A stretch of 8,592 nucleotides of DNA, taken from UBA1372 sp964496075. GTDB lineage: Bacteria > Patescibacteriota > Microgenomatia > UBA12405. Shown one piece after another: positions 1 through 5,315 of the stretch. A program made the translations under genes and the position numbers. Below the pieces are notes generated by a model. It did not search any database and was not told the origin of the DNA. It saw only the letters and a program-made list of their open reading frames with translations. Numbering within the stretch: position 1 is the stretch's first letter; each line of letters starts with the position of its first letter. The stretch covers positions 1 to 8,592 of the forward strand of contig CAZBXB010000030.1 of the NCBI GenBank assembly GCA_964496075.1. Direction: 5' to 3'.

Positions 1-351
1 ATCTTTGAGCTCGGCTTTGCCGCTATCGATGAGAAGATAAACCGGCTTATCCGACTTTCCCGTCACTACCAGTCCATCATATCCTTCCAGCTTCAGCCAG
101 GCCCCCCAACTGCCTCCAAGACCGCAGTAAGAAAAAGATTCAAGCTCGCCGCTCGATGATTTTCCACAAATCTGCCAGCGGTTACCCGCTAACCGGGTGA
201 AACCAGCCAGAGGGCCCGTCATGTAGATTAAACAATTTTGGGGATCTGATACCTTTGTTACCGCCGTAGTTTCATCCCAATAAATTTTAGCGGCAATACC
301 GGCGAAACTACGACAAAAAATACCAAAAGTAAGACCAGAAAAACCAGCCAT
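1..351 (-). pseudogene. Aldehyde:ferredoxin oxidoreductase-like N-terminal fragment, open at the window edge
   Basis: On the minus strand an open frame runs from an ATG at 351 through the left edge (117 codons visible). From about position 303 downwards it reads like the N-terminal domain of tungsten-dependent aldehyde:ferredoxin oxidoreductases: LIYMTGPLAGF matches the family's 'IFATGPLTG' segment, followed by CGLGGSWGAWLKLEGYD, VVTGKSDKPVYLLID and a final AELKD. In the family these residues build the domain holding the bis-pterin cofactor, which oxidises aldehydes with ferredoxin. The first ~16 residues (MAGFSGLTFGIF...) do not look like the family's usual start and are the signal-peptidase sequence read in another frame. 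G+C is about 50% over 1-240 against about 35% at 421-480. Either the AOR piece is transferred or a deletion remnant, or the contig is chimeric. Family assignment is fairly sure; whether the gene continues intact to the left cannot be seen. Confidence 0.7.
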
Positions 352-377
352 TCTGCAACTTTAAATAGTTTTTTCAT
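258..377 (-). pseudogene. 5' remnant of a SipW-type signal peptidase I
   Basis: A 39-codon minus-strand frame starts at ATG 377: MKKLFKVAEW, then a long hydrophobic stretch (LVFLVLLLVFFVVV), then SPVLPLK. This is the usual beginning of archaeal/SipW-like signal peptidases in Patescibacteria: short basic N-terminus, one membrane helix, SP.LP, then normally the catalytic S-G-S-M-E-P box. Here the frame passes into FIGMKLRR and stops at 258-260. The catalytic Ser and Lys/His regions are absent, because at about 285-305 the DNA becomes the aldehyde oxidoreductase-like sequence read in another frame. It lies 53 bases downstream of the TasA-like gene on the same strand. That is the expected neighbour, since SipW-type peptidases process TasA/camelysin precursors. 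As it stands the product could not be a peptidase. Confidence 0.6.
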
Positions 378-396
378 GACTTTAGGCATCTAATGG

Positions 397-420
397 ATTG
401 CCCTGCCGTGGCTGGGCAAT
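397..420 (-). promoter_or_regulatory. Strong hairpin between the TasA-like gene and the signal peptidase start
   Basis: ATTGCCC (397-403) and GGGCAAT (414-420) are perfect 7-bp arms around a 10-base loop that can add a GCC/GGC pair. The hairpin occupies the 53-base gap between the TasA-like stop (431) and the peptidase ATG (377). Read in the direction of transcription it has no following T-run, so it is not a standard intrinsic terminator. It could be a processing or stability element that sets unequal amounts of secreted protein and peptidase. Structure seen; role inferred. Confidence 0.5.
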
Positions 421-430
421 CGATAGAAAC

Positions 431-958
431 CTAAGGTGTCTGAGTGCCAGTAAATTCAAAGTTTAAATTAACGGTTTTTCCTGAGATTGAATTGTCTGCG
501 GTACTGGGAACTTTCATAAAAAATTTGTATGGTTTTGTTTCACCAACCCCAAGTGTAGTTCCTATAGAACGAGCGGTAGAGTTCCATTGATTTAAGGTAT
601 ACCATCCCGTGTCTGGAGGATTGTTATAAGTTCCACTATCACTTACGGCTATTTGAATGACACTTTTCAGGTCATCCCAGTCATTACTATAACTGGTTAT
701 TTGACCTTTGAGATTCATTTCGATGCTTGATGCACTGTTGTTTACAAAGTCCATTACCGTATAATCGTGCCAGCCTGGATATATATTTTTTAACTTTTGT
801 GTGCCATTTAGACCATTGATAAAATCTTGGATAGGTAAAGTAGTTCCACCGTCGTAGATTACAAGATCAGCATTGCCGGAACTTATGGTAAGACCGGAAA
901 CAGTGACAGTGCTACTAAATAAAGCATAAGCTGCACTTGAGACTACTCCAACTGTCAC
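431..958 (-). CDS. TasA/camelysin-like secreted protein with SipW-type signal peptide
   Basis: The 175-residue frame from GTG 958 has a hydrophobic segment ending in SSAAYALFSSTVTVSG, the pattern of SipW-dependent signal peptides (compare A.YA.FSD). A Ser/Thr/Asn/Gly-rich beta-type exported domain follows (VNLNFEFTGTQ near the end). Such proteins are fibre or surface proteins cut by a SipW-like peptidase, and the start of one lies just downstream. The signal peptide is too short from the GTG at 958. The same frame stays open upstream to about 1030 and reads KINEENLSILAIVV before it, giving a proper n- and h-region, so the real protein is probably about 12-16 residues longer, beginning near 994. 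No ATG, GTG or TTG exists in frame there (see the Shine-Dalgarno entry). Family call moderately sure; exact function unknown. Confidence 0.7.
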   Translation of the reverse strand: MTVGVVSSAAYALFSSTVTVSGLTISSGNADLVIYDGGTTLPIQDFINGLNGTQKLKNIYPGWHDYTVMDFVNNSASSIEMNLKGQITSYSNDWDDLKSVIQIAVSDSGTYNNPPDTGWYTLNQWNSTARSIGTTLGVGETKPYKFFMKVPSTADNSISGKTVNLNFEFTGTQTP

Positions 959-998
959 AACAATAGCTAAAATACTTAAATTTTCTTCATTTATTTTT

Positions 999-1009
999 TC
1001 ACCCCCTTG
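999..1009 (-). promoter_or_regulatory. Shine-Dalgarno of the TasA-like gene, not aligned with an in-frame canonical start
   Basis: On the minus strand CAAGGGGGTGA is close to the full anti-SD complement AAGGAGGTGA and is the best ribosome-binding site in the window. The next ATG (990-988) opens only M-K-K-I-stop, in the wrong frame. The frame of the secreted protein has AAA-ATA-AAT-GAA there, so translation would need an ATA start (994-992, 7 bases from the G-run) or a frameshift. One extra A in the A6 run (994-999) would put the GTG at 1002-1000 in frame. This suggests an indel, real or from sequencing. Confidence 0.5.
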
Positions 1010-1152
1010 TTTGAATAAAATTTTAATAGCTTATGTAATTACAGAAAAATGTATATATTTACCACCTGACAATATATAAAAGCTTTTGGGATGTTTTGTC
1101 AAATGAAATTTATACTTATATTCTGGGCTGTTTTAAACTATTTCGGTGTGAG

Positions 1153-1171
1153 AATTAGAGATTTTCTAATT
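1153..1171 (+). promoter_or_regulatory. Palindrome over the -10 region of the acyltransferase gene
   Basis: AATTAGA (1153-1159) and TCTAATT (1165-1171) are perfect 7-bp arms around GATTT. The right arm contains TCTAAT (1165-1170), a fair -10 box whose expected start point is near 1177, exactly at the GTG chosen for the acyltransferase, so the mRNA may be leaderless. A palindrome over a -10 box is a possible repressor site. I see no good -35. Inference from sequence only. Confidence 0.35.
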
Positions 1172-1176
1172 TATGG

Positions 1177-1968
1177 GTGGTGAGGTTTGAAACGTGGTTG
1201 TGCAATAATGTGGCCATGACTGAAATAGTAAATAATATGGCAGGCAGAATGTTACTGGATGTCTTGCCGAGGATGATTTACAGGATAAATGGTCCCGAAG
1301 ATGACCAGCTGGAAACAACTAGAAACCTTCTTGCTCAAAGATCAGACTTAAGCTACGTTCTTTATTTTAATCATATTTCTTATAACGATCCCCTTTTGGC
1401 AGCATACATTGCCAGAAGAATTGATAATAATAGGCGTTTAGTAGCCCCCGCTTCTTATAGTCATACAGACAAAGATGGTCCTCATGCAAGTAGCGCGTTA
1501 AGATATATGGCTGATGTGGCTTCAAACTGTGGAATAGAAATGGTAAGGATCATTCAAAATTATCAAATAAATGACCCAGAATATGGCTACACTGAAGCAG
1601 AGGCGATGGCCACCTATAGAACTTGGTTGACAAAACTAAGAGATTTACACGAACAGGATATAAGTGTCGGTTGTTTGATGAGTCCAGAAGGACACAGAAG
1701 TGAATCGGGAGCACTTGGAAACGGTGAAAAGGGAATAACAAATACAGGGGCATTGTTAGCACCGGTAGCGTTCATACCTTTGGGGATTGTCTATGAGGGA
1801 AAATATGAACGAGATGAGATGAACTTGGGAAGACATATTAGGTTGACTCTGGGTGAATCTATAATACAAGAGCGCCAAAAAGAAAGGGTAAAACTGCCCA
1901 CTTTGATGCTGAATCTGGCCAATACTTTGCCCATATCTATGCGGGGACAGTGGGCTGAAACTGATTAA
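1177..1968 (+). CDS. PlsC-like 1-acyl-sn-glycerol-3-phosphate acyltransferase family protein
   Basis: This 263-residue protein shows the ordered motifs of glycerolipid acyltransferases: block I NHISYND (H66 and D71, the catalytic HX4D), block III SPEGHRS (169-175, acceptor-phosphate binding), and block IV around VAFIPLGI (Pro201). The family moves an acyl chain onto lysophosphatidate or a related alcohol at the membrane face. No clear membrane helix is visible; attachment may be peripheral. Start choice is uncertain. GTG 1177 (or 1180) fits a leaderless start after the -10 at 1165-1170, while ATG 1216 (M14, TEIVNN) is the first in-frame ATG; neither has a Shine-Dalgarno. The frame is closed upstream at 1156. 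It stands alone on the plus strand, divergent from the TasA-like gene and convergent with the accessory array. Patescibacteria often lack complete lipid synthesis, so the substrate could be scavenged lipid. Confidence 0.8.
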   Translation: MVRFETWLCNNVAMTEIVNNMAGRMLLDVLPRMIYRINGPEDDQLETTRNLLAQRSDLSYVLYFNHISYNDPLLAAYIARRIDNNRRLVAPASYSHTDKDGPHASSALRYMADVASNCGIEMVRIIQNYQINDPEYGYTEAEAMATYRTWLTKLRDLHEQDISVGCLMSPEGHRSESGALGNGEKGITNTGALLAPVAFIPLGIVYEGKYERDEMNLGRHIRLTLGESIIQERQKERVKLPTLMLNLANTLPISMRGQWAETD

Positions 1969-1998
1969 TTACATGAACTTTGATGGGATATGCCATTT

Positions 1999-2043
1999 AA
2001 GTTGAGAATCAACTTGACACTGTTTTTACACAGTTGCTTTTTT
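1999..2043 (+). terminator. Probable terminator of the acyltransferase gene
   Basis: Downstream of the stop at 1968 are a perfect hairpin AAGTTGA-GAA-TCAACTT (1999-2015) and then a weaker stem ACTGT/ACAGT (2019-2034) followed by T6 (2038-2043). The second arm of the first hairpin (CAACT, 2010-2014) can alternatively pair with AGTTG (2032-2036), giving two exclusive folds. It also lies in the convergent gap with the minus-strand array and may stop both directions. Confidence 0.5.
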
Positions 2044-2075
2044 AGTATCCAGGAGTCGCATCAACTGTTTAATAT

Positions 2076-2582
2076 CTAGGAGTTGTTGCTCCCCCGTCCT
2101 GGACCAAGTTGGGACCTCCGTGAGTGAAATTTAAGTTGGGATAATTTTTTCTCTATCAATTTCACAACTCTTTCTTTACCAGGTCTCTGGCGATAAAACT
2201 TCAGTTCTGACTCGAGAGAGTTAACCGGGATAAAAACATTTTTAAATTTCACCAATTGAAGATGATTGAAATTACATAGTTCACAGACCTCAATTTCAAT
2301 ATCATTAATTTTCATTTGAAACTCTAATTCTTTTTGATTGTCTTTATCAAAAAAGTGTAAGGGGTGGATGATATATTTTTTAAATTCCTTAGCTAACAAG
2401 TGAACAATTTTTTCGTCAGTAAAAATGTCTAAATCCCAAGGAACAATATCAATTCCGTGAACCATAAGTGCTCCACTAGCTCCAAGCACCCACCTAACTT
2501 TTAACGAACTTAATTTGTTGGCAATAAAAACTAAGGATTTGTGAACATTTTTTAAATGATCTTTATTATCTTCTTCTGACAT
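2076..2582 (-). CDS. Nucleotidyltransferase-fold protein with a repeat-derived C-terminus
   Basis: The 168-residue product has the core of the polymerase-beta-like nucleotidyltransferase fold: GAS (34-36) in LGASGALMVHG, then the metal-binding pair D50-x-D52 in WDLDIFTD, and a third acidic strand IEIEV (E97/E99). Near the end RPGKERVVKLI resembles the tail of AbiEii-like and small antibiotic- or tRNA-modifying enzymes. The substrate cannot be told; toxin or resistance nucleotidyltransferases are both possible. A TACAAT box lies 10 bases before the ATG, so the message is almost leaderless. Residues 148-165 are encoded by the junction repeat and 166-168 by the flank beyond it (last residues RGSNNS). 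The original end was therefore probably near residue 147 and replaced when the repeat was joined. No partner antitoxin is adjacent. Confidence 0.7.
   Translation of the reverse strand: MSEEDNKDHLKNVHKSLVFIANKLSSLKVRWVLGASGALMVHGIDIVPWDLDIFTDEKIVHLLAKEFKKYIIHPLHFFDKDNQKELEFQMKINDIEIEVCELCNFNHLQLVKFKNVFIPVNSLESELKFYRQRPGKERVVKLIEKKLSQLKFHSRRSQLGPGRGSNNS
2088..2139 (+). repeat. Junction repeat, copy 1 (runs into the 3' end of the nucleotidyltransferase gene)
   Basis: First of four same-orientation copies of a roughly 40-52-base repeat with the core CTTGGACCAAGTT. From 2101 to 2139 it is identical over 39 bases to 5328-5366; the left 13 bases carry one inserted C and substitutions. This copy lies inside the reading frame of the minus-strand gene at 2076-2582 and supplies its last residues. 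Two related strings TATCCAGGAGT and TATCTAGGAGT (2046-2056, 2073-2083) flank it on the left. Confidence 0.8.
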
Positions 2583-2697
2583 TTGTATTGAAATTGTAGC
2601 AAAAATTCCTCATTCCACGAGGGGGTATACAAAAATTAAGGTTAAAAATGGATTGCTCGGCAGATGGAACGATTTTAGAACTAGTTGGATTGTTTAT
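2581..2697 (+). repeat. Second-type junction block, copy 1 (coding-like on the plus strand)
   Basis: This block aligns without gaps to 3811-3927. Both have TCC-ACG-n-GGG-TAT and AAA-AAT-nnn-TTG-CTC. Read on the plus strand it gives ...AKIPHSTRGYTKIKV and KNGLLGRWNDFRTSW, with stop TAA at 2698-2700. The frame is open from 2560 but has no start codon, so it looks like a gene remnant. It also holds the minus-strand -10 of the nucleotidyltransferase gene and meets the Nudix stop at 2681. Confidence 0.55.
2593..2598 (-). promoter_or_regulatory. Extended -10 box of the nucleotidyltransferase gene
   Basis: On the minus strand TGCTACAAT is an extended -10 (TGnTAnAAT). Its hexamer ends 10 bases before the ATG at 2582, predicting a start point about 4 bases upstream of the ATG and so little or no leader. 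No good -35 is seen. Confidence 0.45.
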
Positions 2698-3157
2698 TAA
2701 GGTAGAATTTTAGGAATTGCTTGTGAGTTTTAATAGTGTTATCAGGAATTTTAGTAAAATATTTCCCAGTTATTGGTTTTCCCTTGGGATGGCAAACACA
2801 AATAAGCGATATTGCATTGGCATAAGGGTGGTCTGGCCAAGTATAAGTAGAGAGAATATACTGAAAATTGACACTAATTCCTAACTCCTTTTTAGCTAAA
2901 CGGTTGCATGCTTCCTCGATTTTTTCTTTTGCAATTAAGAAGCCACCAGGTATATGCCATCCGTCCCAAAACTTGTCATGTCTTTCAGTGAGTAAGAAAT
3001 CTTTTCCATTTCTAGTAATTAGAACTTCAGCGGCAGGGGCTGGAACAATTGTCATTAGCTCCTTCCAAACATCAAAAGGCATATTGGGTGGTAGTAAGTT
3101 TGAGGACTTTAGTTCTTTTAATAAATTAATTAATTGCTGTATCTTTTTTTTCGTCAT
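2681..3157 (-). CDS. Nudix hydrolase with a GDP-mannose-hydrolase-like altered Nudix box
   Basis: The 158-residue protein has a Nudix region GGFLIAKEKIEEACN followed by RLAKKELGI. Against the consensus GX5EX7REUXEEXGU the spacing is exact, but the REUXEE part reads RLAKKE, so two of the usual metal-binding glutamates are Leu and Lys. GDP-mannose mannosyl hydrolases (Gmm/WcaH/NudD) show the same kind of change (RLTxAELG) and cleave sugar from nucleotide by a different mechanism, so a sugar-nucleotide substrate is the best guess. HDKFWDGWHIPGG before the box fits that subgroup. An extended -10 (TGATATAAT) ends 5 bases before the ATG, implying a leaderless message. The gene is second in the minus-strand accessory run, with junction repeats on both sides. 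Nudix fold sure; substrate inferred. Confidence 0.85.
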   Translation of the reverse strand: MTKKKIQQLINLLKELKSSNLLPPNMPFDVWKELMTIVPAPAAEVLITRNGKDFLLTERHDKFWDGWHIPGGFLIAKEKIEEACNRLAKKELGISVNFQYILSTYTWPDHPYANAISLICVCHPKGKPITGKYFTKIPDNTIKTHKQFLKFYLNKQSN

Positions 3158-3162
3158 GGGAA

Positions 3163-3168
3163 ATTATA
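3163..3168 (-). promoter_or_regulatory. Extended -10 box of the Nudix gene, leaderless start
   Basis: Minus strand TGATATAAT followed by TTCCC and then ATG (3157). The consensus hexamer, TGn extension and 5-base gap place transcription start at or next to the start codon. The string TATAATTTCnnATG is shared exactly with the alpha/beta hydrolase gene (3824-3829). No convincing -35. Confidence 0.55.
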
Positions 3169-3242
3169 TCAACTGAGAACTGTTTCTATTTAACCATAGC
3201 ATACAAGCATATATTACGTATATATAGGTATTATTTGATATG

Positions 3243-3284
3243 GCTCCCCGCCTTGGACCAAGTTAGGATCTTTGTGTGTGAAAA
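3243..3284 (+). repeat. Junction repeat, copy 2
   Basis: GCTCCCCGCCTTGGACCAAG is identical to the copy at 5316, then diverges (TTAGGATCTTTGTGTGTG). It lies between the Nudix promoter region and the stop of the alpha/beta hydrolase gene (3291), 3' of the latter in the transcribed direction. Confidence 0.75.
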
Positions 3285-3290
3285 CAGCTA

Positions 3291-3818
3291 TTAAGTAGCG
3301 AAGAAACTTTTTACCAAAATAGTAAGCTTCTCATAATCTTCGTAATCGTGTGTGTCGTTGTTTGGGTTTTTAACCAGCTGGTAATTTGCTGGCGATAATT
3401 CTTTTAATGTTTCTTCTAACTGAGAAAAACTATAAAGTGGGTCTGATTCGTTTTGGATAAAAGTAGTTGGAATTGATAAAGACTTTAAATAATCATCTAT
3501 CGGCAGACTAATTTCTTTGGCTAATAAATATGGGTGACCACATAGAATTACTTTTTGAGGAGAGGTCGTCTTTTCATAAATAGTTTTTAAAGCAAGTATT
3601 GAACCAACAGACTTAGCAAAAATACAATAATTTTTCTTATTTTTTACTAAGTCAGAAAGATTCTTTGATTCTGTTTCAAAATCTATAAACTTGTTTCCAT
3701 TGGTCCAGTGATCATAGTAAAGGATAGTACCCGAAGAAAAGGAATCAAATTCAGACTTAATTCTCTCTATCCAAGTTTTATTATTTAAACTATTACCAGC
3801 AAGGTAAATTATGTGCAT
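3291..3818 (-). CDS. Small alpha/beta hydrolase (RBBP9/YdeN-like size)
   Basis: The 175-residue protein begins with a strand followed by an AGNS loop (MHIIYLAGNS), as in compact alpha/beta hydrolases. The nucleophile elbow is FAKSVGS with Ser70; the first Gly of GxSxG is Ala. Asp126 in NESDP and His157 in NDTHDYED are placed to complete the Ser-Asp-His triad. VILCGHPYLL after the elbow is the usual next core strand. Substrate unknown; esterase or peptidase-like activity is expected from the family. A TATAAT box ends 5 bases before the ATG and no Shine-Dalgarno is present. The junction repeat copy at 3243 follows its stop by 6 bases, and the second-type junction block overlaps its start. Third gene of the repeat-bounded run; no obvious functional link to its neighbours. 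Confidence 0.75.
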   Translation of the reverse strand: MHIIYLAGNSLNNKTWIERIKSEFDSFSSGTILYYDHWTNGNKFIDFETESKNLSDLVKNKKNYCIFAKSVGSILALKTIYEKTTSPQKVILCGHPYLLAKEISLPIDDYLKSLSIPTTFIQNESDPLYSFSQLEETLKELSPANYQLVKNPNNDTHDYEDYEKLTILVKSFFAT

Positions 3819-3927
3819 AAGAAATTATACAAAAGTTCTTTATTCCACGACGGGGTATGTTAAATTTAGGTTCAAAAATCATTTGCTCCCTCGCTGGGAT
3901 AATACTCGGACGGAAAAGTGGGTAAAA
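3811..3927 (+). repeat. Second-type junction block, copy 2 (coding-like on the plus strand)
   Basis: Homologous to 2581-2697. On the plus strand a 58-codon frame runs from ATG 3811 to TAA 3987, reading MCIRNYTKVLYSTTGYVKF, RFKNHLLPRWDNTRT, then EKWVKNYLNEDRIS. STxGYxK, KNxLLxRW and RT match the other copy. The two conserved Arg are CGC/CGG here but AGA there, and Thr is ACG here and ACT there, so the match is stronger in amino acids than in bases. The frame overlaps the start of one minus-strand gene and the end of the next, so it is probably a remnant rather than a working gene. Confidence 0.55.
3824..3829 (-). promoter_or_regulatory. Consensus -10 box of the alpha/beta hydrolase gene, leaderless start
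   Basis: Minus strand TATAAT, then TTCTT, then ATG (3818). The start point expected about 7 bases downstream falls on the start codon. The hexamer lies inside the second-type junction block, so this junction sequence itself supplies the promoter. Confidence 0.5.
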
Positions 3928-3952
3928 AACTATTTAAACGAAGATAGAATAT

Positions 3953-5074
3953 CTATAGTACAAACTCAAAATAGTTTTCTTTGTTAATTTCTTGATAGCT
4001 AGCTTTGGGATAAGTTTCTAGCCACAGTTTCGGAGATTTTGAGTCAGTTTTTTTCCACTTGAATTCGTATCCTGATAACTTTCCACCACCATCTTCGATC
4101 AAATCAATCTCTTGTTGTTCGTAAGTTCTCCAAAAATAATAATTGACACTGGTCTTACTATATTCATTAAACTTTATTCTTTCCGCTAAAATAAAATTCT
4201 CCCAAAGTTGACCAATATCATCTCGAGAATCTAATTTGTTGAAATTTGAAATAATTGCATTTCTGATGCCAATATCATAAAAATAGTATTTATTCATTTT
4301 ACTTATTTCACTTCTCAAGTTTCGAGAAAACCCGTATAGAGGAAAAATTACAAATGATTTTTGAAGCAAATCTAGATAATAACTAACTGTTTTGACATCG
4401 ATTGACAATTGACTGGCAAGTTCAGTGGTAGAAACTTGCTGACCAATTTGAAAAGCTAATAGTTTCAATAATTTATAGATAGTTTGAGAATTTTTTATTC
4501 TGTTAAACTCTAAAATGTCTTTAATTAGATAAGAATTGGCGATCATTTTTATAACAAATTCTTTATCTGAAAAAACCCGTTTTGATAAGACTTCTGGGTA
4601 ACTACCATAAATTAAATAATTCTCTAAATTACTTTTTAGTTCTGATTTTGAAATGTCTAGGTTTAATTCAAGTTGGGAAACAGGATAAAGAGTGTAGACA
4701 TTTTTTCGACCAGTGAGTGATTCATCTGTTTTATTAGAAAGATCAAAAGAGGAAGACCCAGTCACAATGAAATATTTGCCGGGATGCCGATCAACCATTA
4801 ACTTTAAAGCATTACCAATGTTTTCGATTTTTTGGGCTTCATCAATAATAATTAAGTCATAACTACCTACATGTTCATCGGTTGATTTATAGGTGCATTG
4901 AGAAAGATTATTAGCGATTTCAAAGCTGTCACCAGTATCGTATCGATATTTTAATTTTGTTTTATCTAAAAACGATTTGACTAAAGTTGTTTTGCCAACT
5001 TGCCGTGGTCCATAGATCATTAGAACCTTCCCTTTTTCAATCAAATTCTTAATCTCTAATATTCTTTTTATCAT
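3953..5074 (-). CDS. AAA+ ATPase with DUF4143 (AAA_14/DUF4143 family)
   Basis: The 373-residue protein has the usual order of this family. Walker A GPRQVGKTT (22-30), Walker B LIIIDEAQ (74-81), TGSSSFDL (105-112) and ESLTGR (118-123) form the ATPase part. A winged-helix stretch TELASQLSIDVKTVSYYL follows, then a C-terminal DUF4143 domain with QEIDLI and GYEFKWKK. The latter supply D324 and E337-x-K339, the PD-(D/E)XK-like signature seen in these proteins. The family is common in accessory regions and prophage-like islands of archaea and Patescibacteria. Its job is not settled, and DNA or nucleoprotein handling is only a guess. Length is close to the family norm, so it seems complete. A TAGTAT box 7 bases before the ATG suggests a leaderless message. 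Fourth gene of the run. Confidence 0.9.
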   Translation of the reverse strand: MIKRILEIKNLIEKGKVLMIYGPRQVGKTTLVKSFLDKTKLKYRYDTGDSFEIANNLSQCTYKSTDEHVGSYDLIIIDEAQKIENIGNALKLMVDRHPGKYFIVTGSSSFDLSNKTDESLTGRKNVYTLYPVSQLELNLDISKSELKSNLENYLIYGSYPEVLSKRVFSDKEFVIKMIANSYLIKDILEFNRIKNSQTIYKLLKLLAFQIGQQVSTTELASQLSIDVKTVSYYLDLLQKSFVIFPLYGFSRNLRSEISKMNKYYFYDIGIRNAIISNFNKLDSRDDIGQLWENFILAERIKFNEYSKTSVNYYFWRTYEQQEIDLIEDGGGKLSGYEFKWKKTDSKSPKLWLETYPKASYQEINKENYFEFVL

Positions 5075-5081
5075 ATGTAGA

Positions 5082-5087
5082 ATACTA
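5082..5087 (-). promoter_or_regulatory. Possible -10 box of the ATPase gene
   Basis: Minus strand TAGTAT followed by TCTACAT and ATG (5074), the same near-leaderless spacing as other genes in the run. No clear -35; weak on its own. Confidence 0.3.
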
Positions 5088-5109
5088 CCACTTCTGATGA
5101 TTAATGTCT

Positions 5110-5136
5110 AATTGGTGGAGTTGTGCTCCTCCAATT
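5110..5136. repeat. Long inverted repeat upstream of the ATPase gene
   Basis: AATTGGTGGAG (5110-5120) and CTCCTCCAATT (5126-5136) pair over 11 bases with one T-T mismatch around TTGTG. No T-run follows on either strand, so it is not an ordinary terminator. The central GGAGTTGT(T)GCTCC recurs at 2079-2093, beside junction repeat copy 1, which links it to the repeat system. It could be a regulator site or a recombination hairpin. Confidence 0.5.
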
Positions 5137-5167
5137 ACGGTTATTTAGAGGAGTTTGATTCTGGTAA

Positions 5168-5308
5168 ATTGGGTATTTTGGACTAGATTTAGATATTTCA
5201 ATGCTCCCCTTAGTAGACATGTTTAGGAACAGAGAAATTGAGTTTGGGTTTGGTTTGGGAAATATTAAAACGGTTTACGAAAATTTAGGTTTAACTTTAG
5301 TAAATTAA
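5168..5308 (+). pseudogene. Short open frame in the 362-base gap, possible gene tail remnant
   Basis: The gap 5075-5436 holds no full gene. On the plus strand a frame is open from 5168 to TAA 5308: IGYFGLDLDIS, then from ATG 5201 MLPLVDMFRNREIEFGFGLG and NIKTVYENLGLTLVN. It has no ribosome site and ends 8 bases before junction repeat copy 3. The part AAATTTAGGTT (5282-5292) also occurs in the second-type block (3862-3872), so this may be a diverged piece of the same junction material. Function unknown; may be chance. Confidence 0.25.
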
Positions 5309-5315
5309 CTCTAAT

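Noticed and set aside
1550..1762. Minus-strand 70-codon frame within the acyltransferase gene
   Set aside because: Opposite-strand shadow of conserved acyltransferase motifs.
2868..3176. Plus-strand 102-codon frame opposite the Nudix gene
   Set aside because: It is the complement of a clear Nudix coding region and has no start signal or recognisable motif.
2088..3857. Terminal inverted repeats of a small transposon (first-type repeat against the inverse of ATTCCACGACGGGG)
   Set aside because: The match is limited to CCCCnnCnTGGA and is lost beyond about 12 bases. No transposase or target duplication is seen. The codon-level match between the two second-type blocks explains them better.
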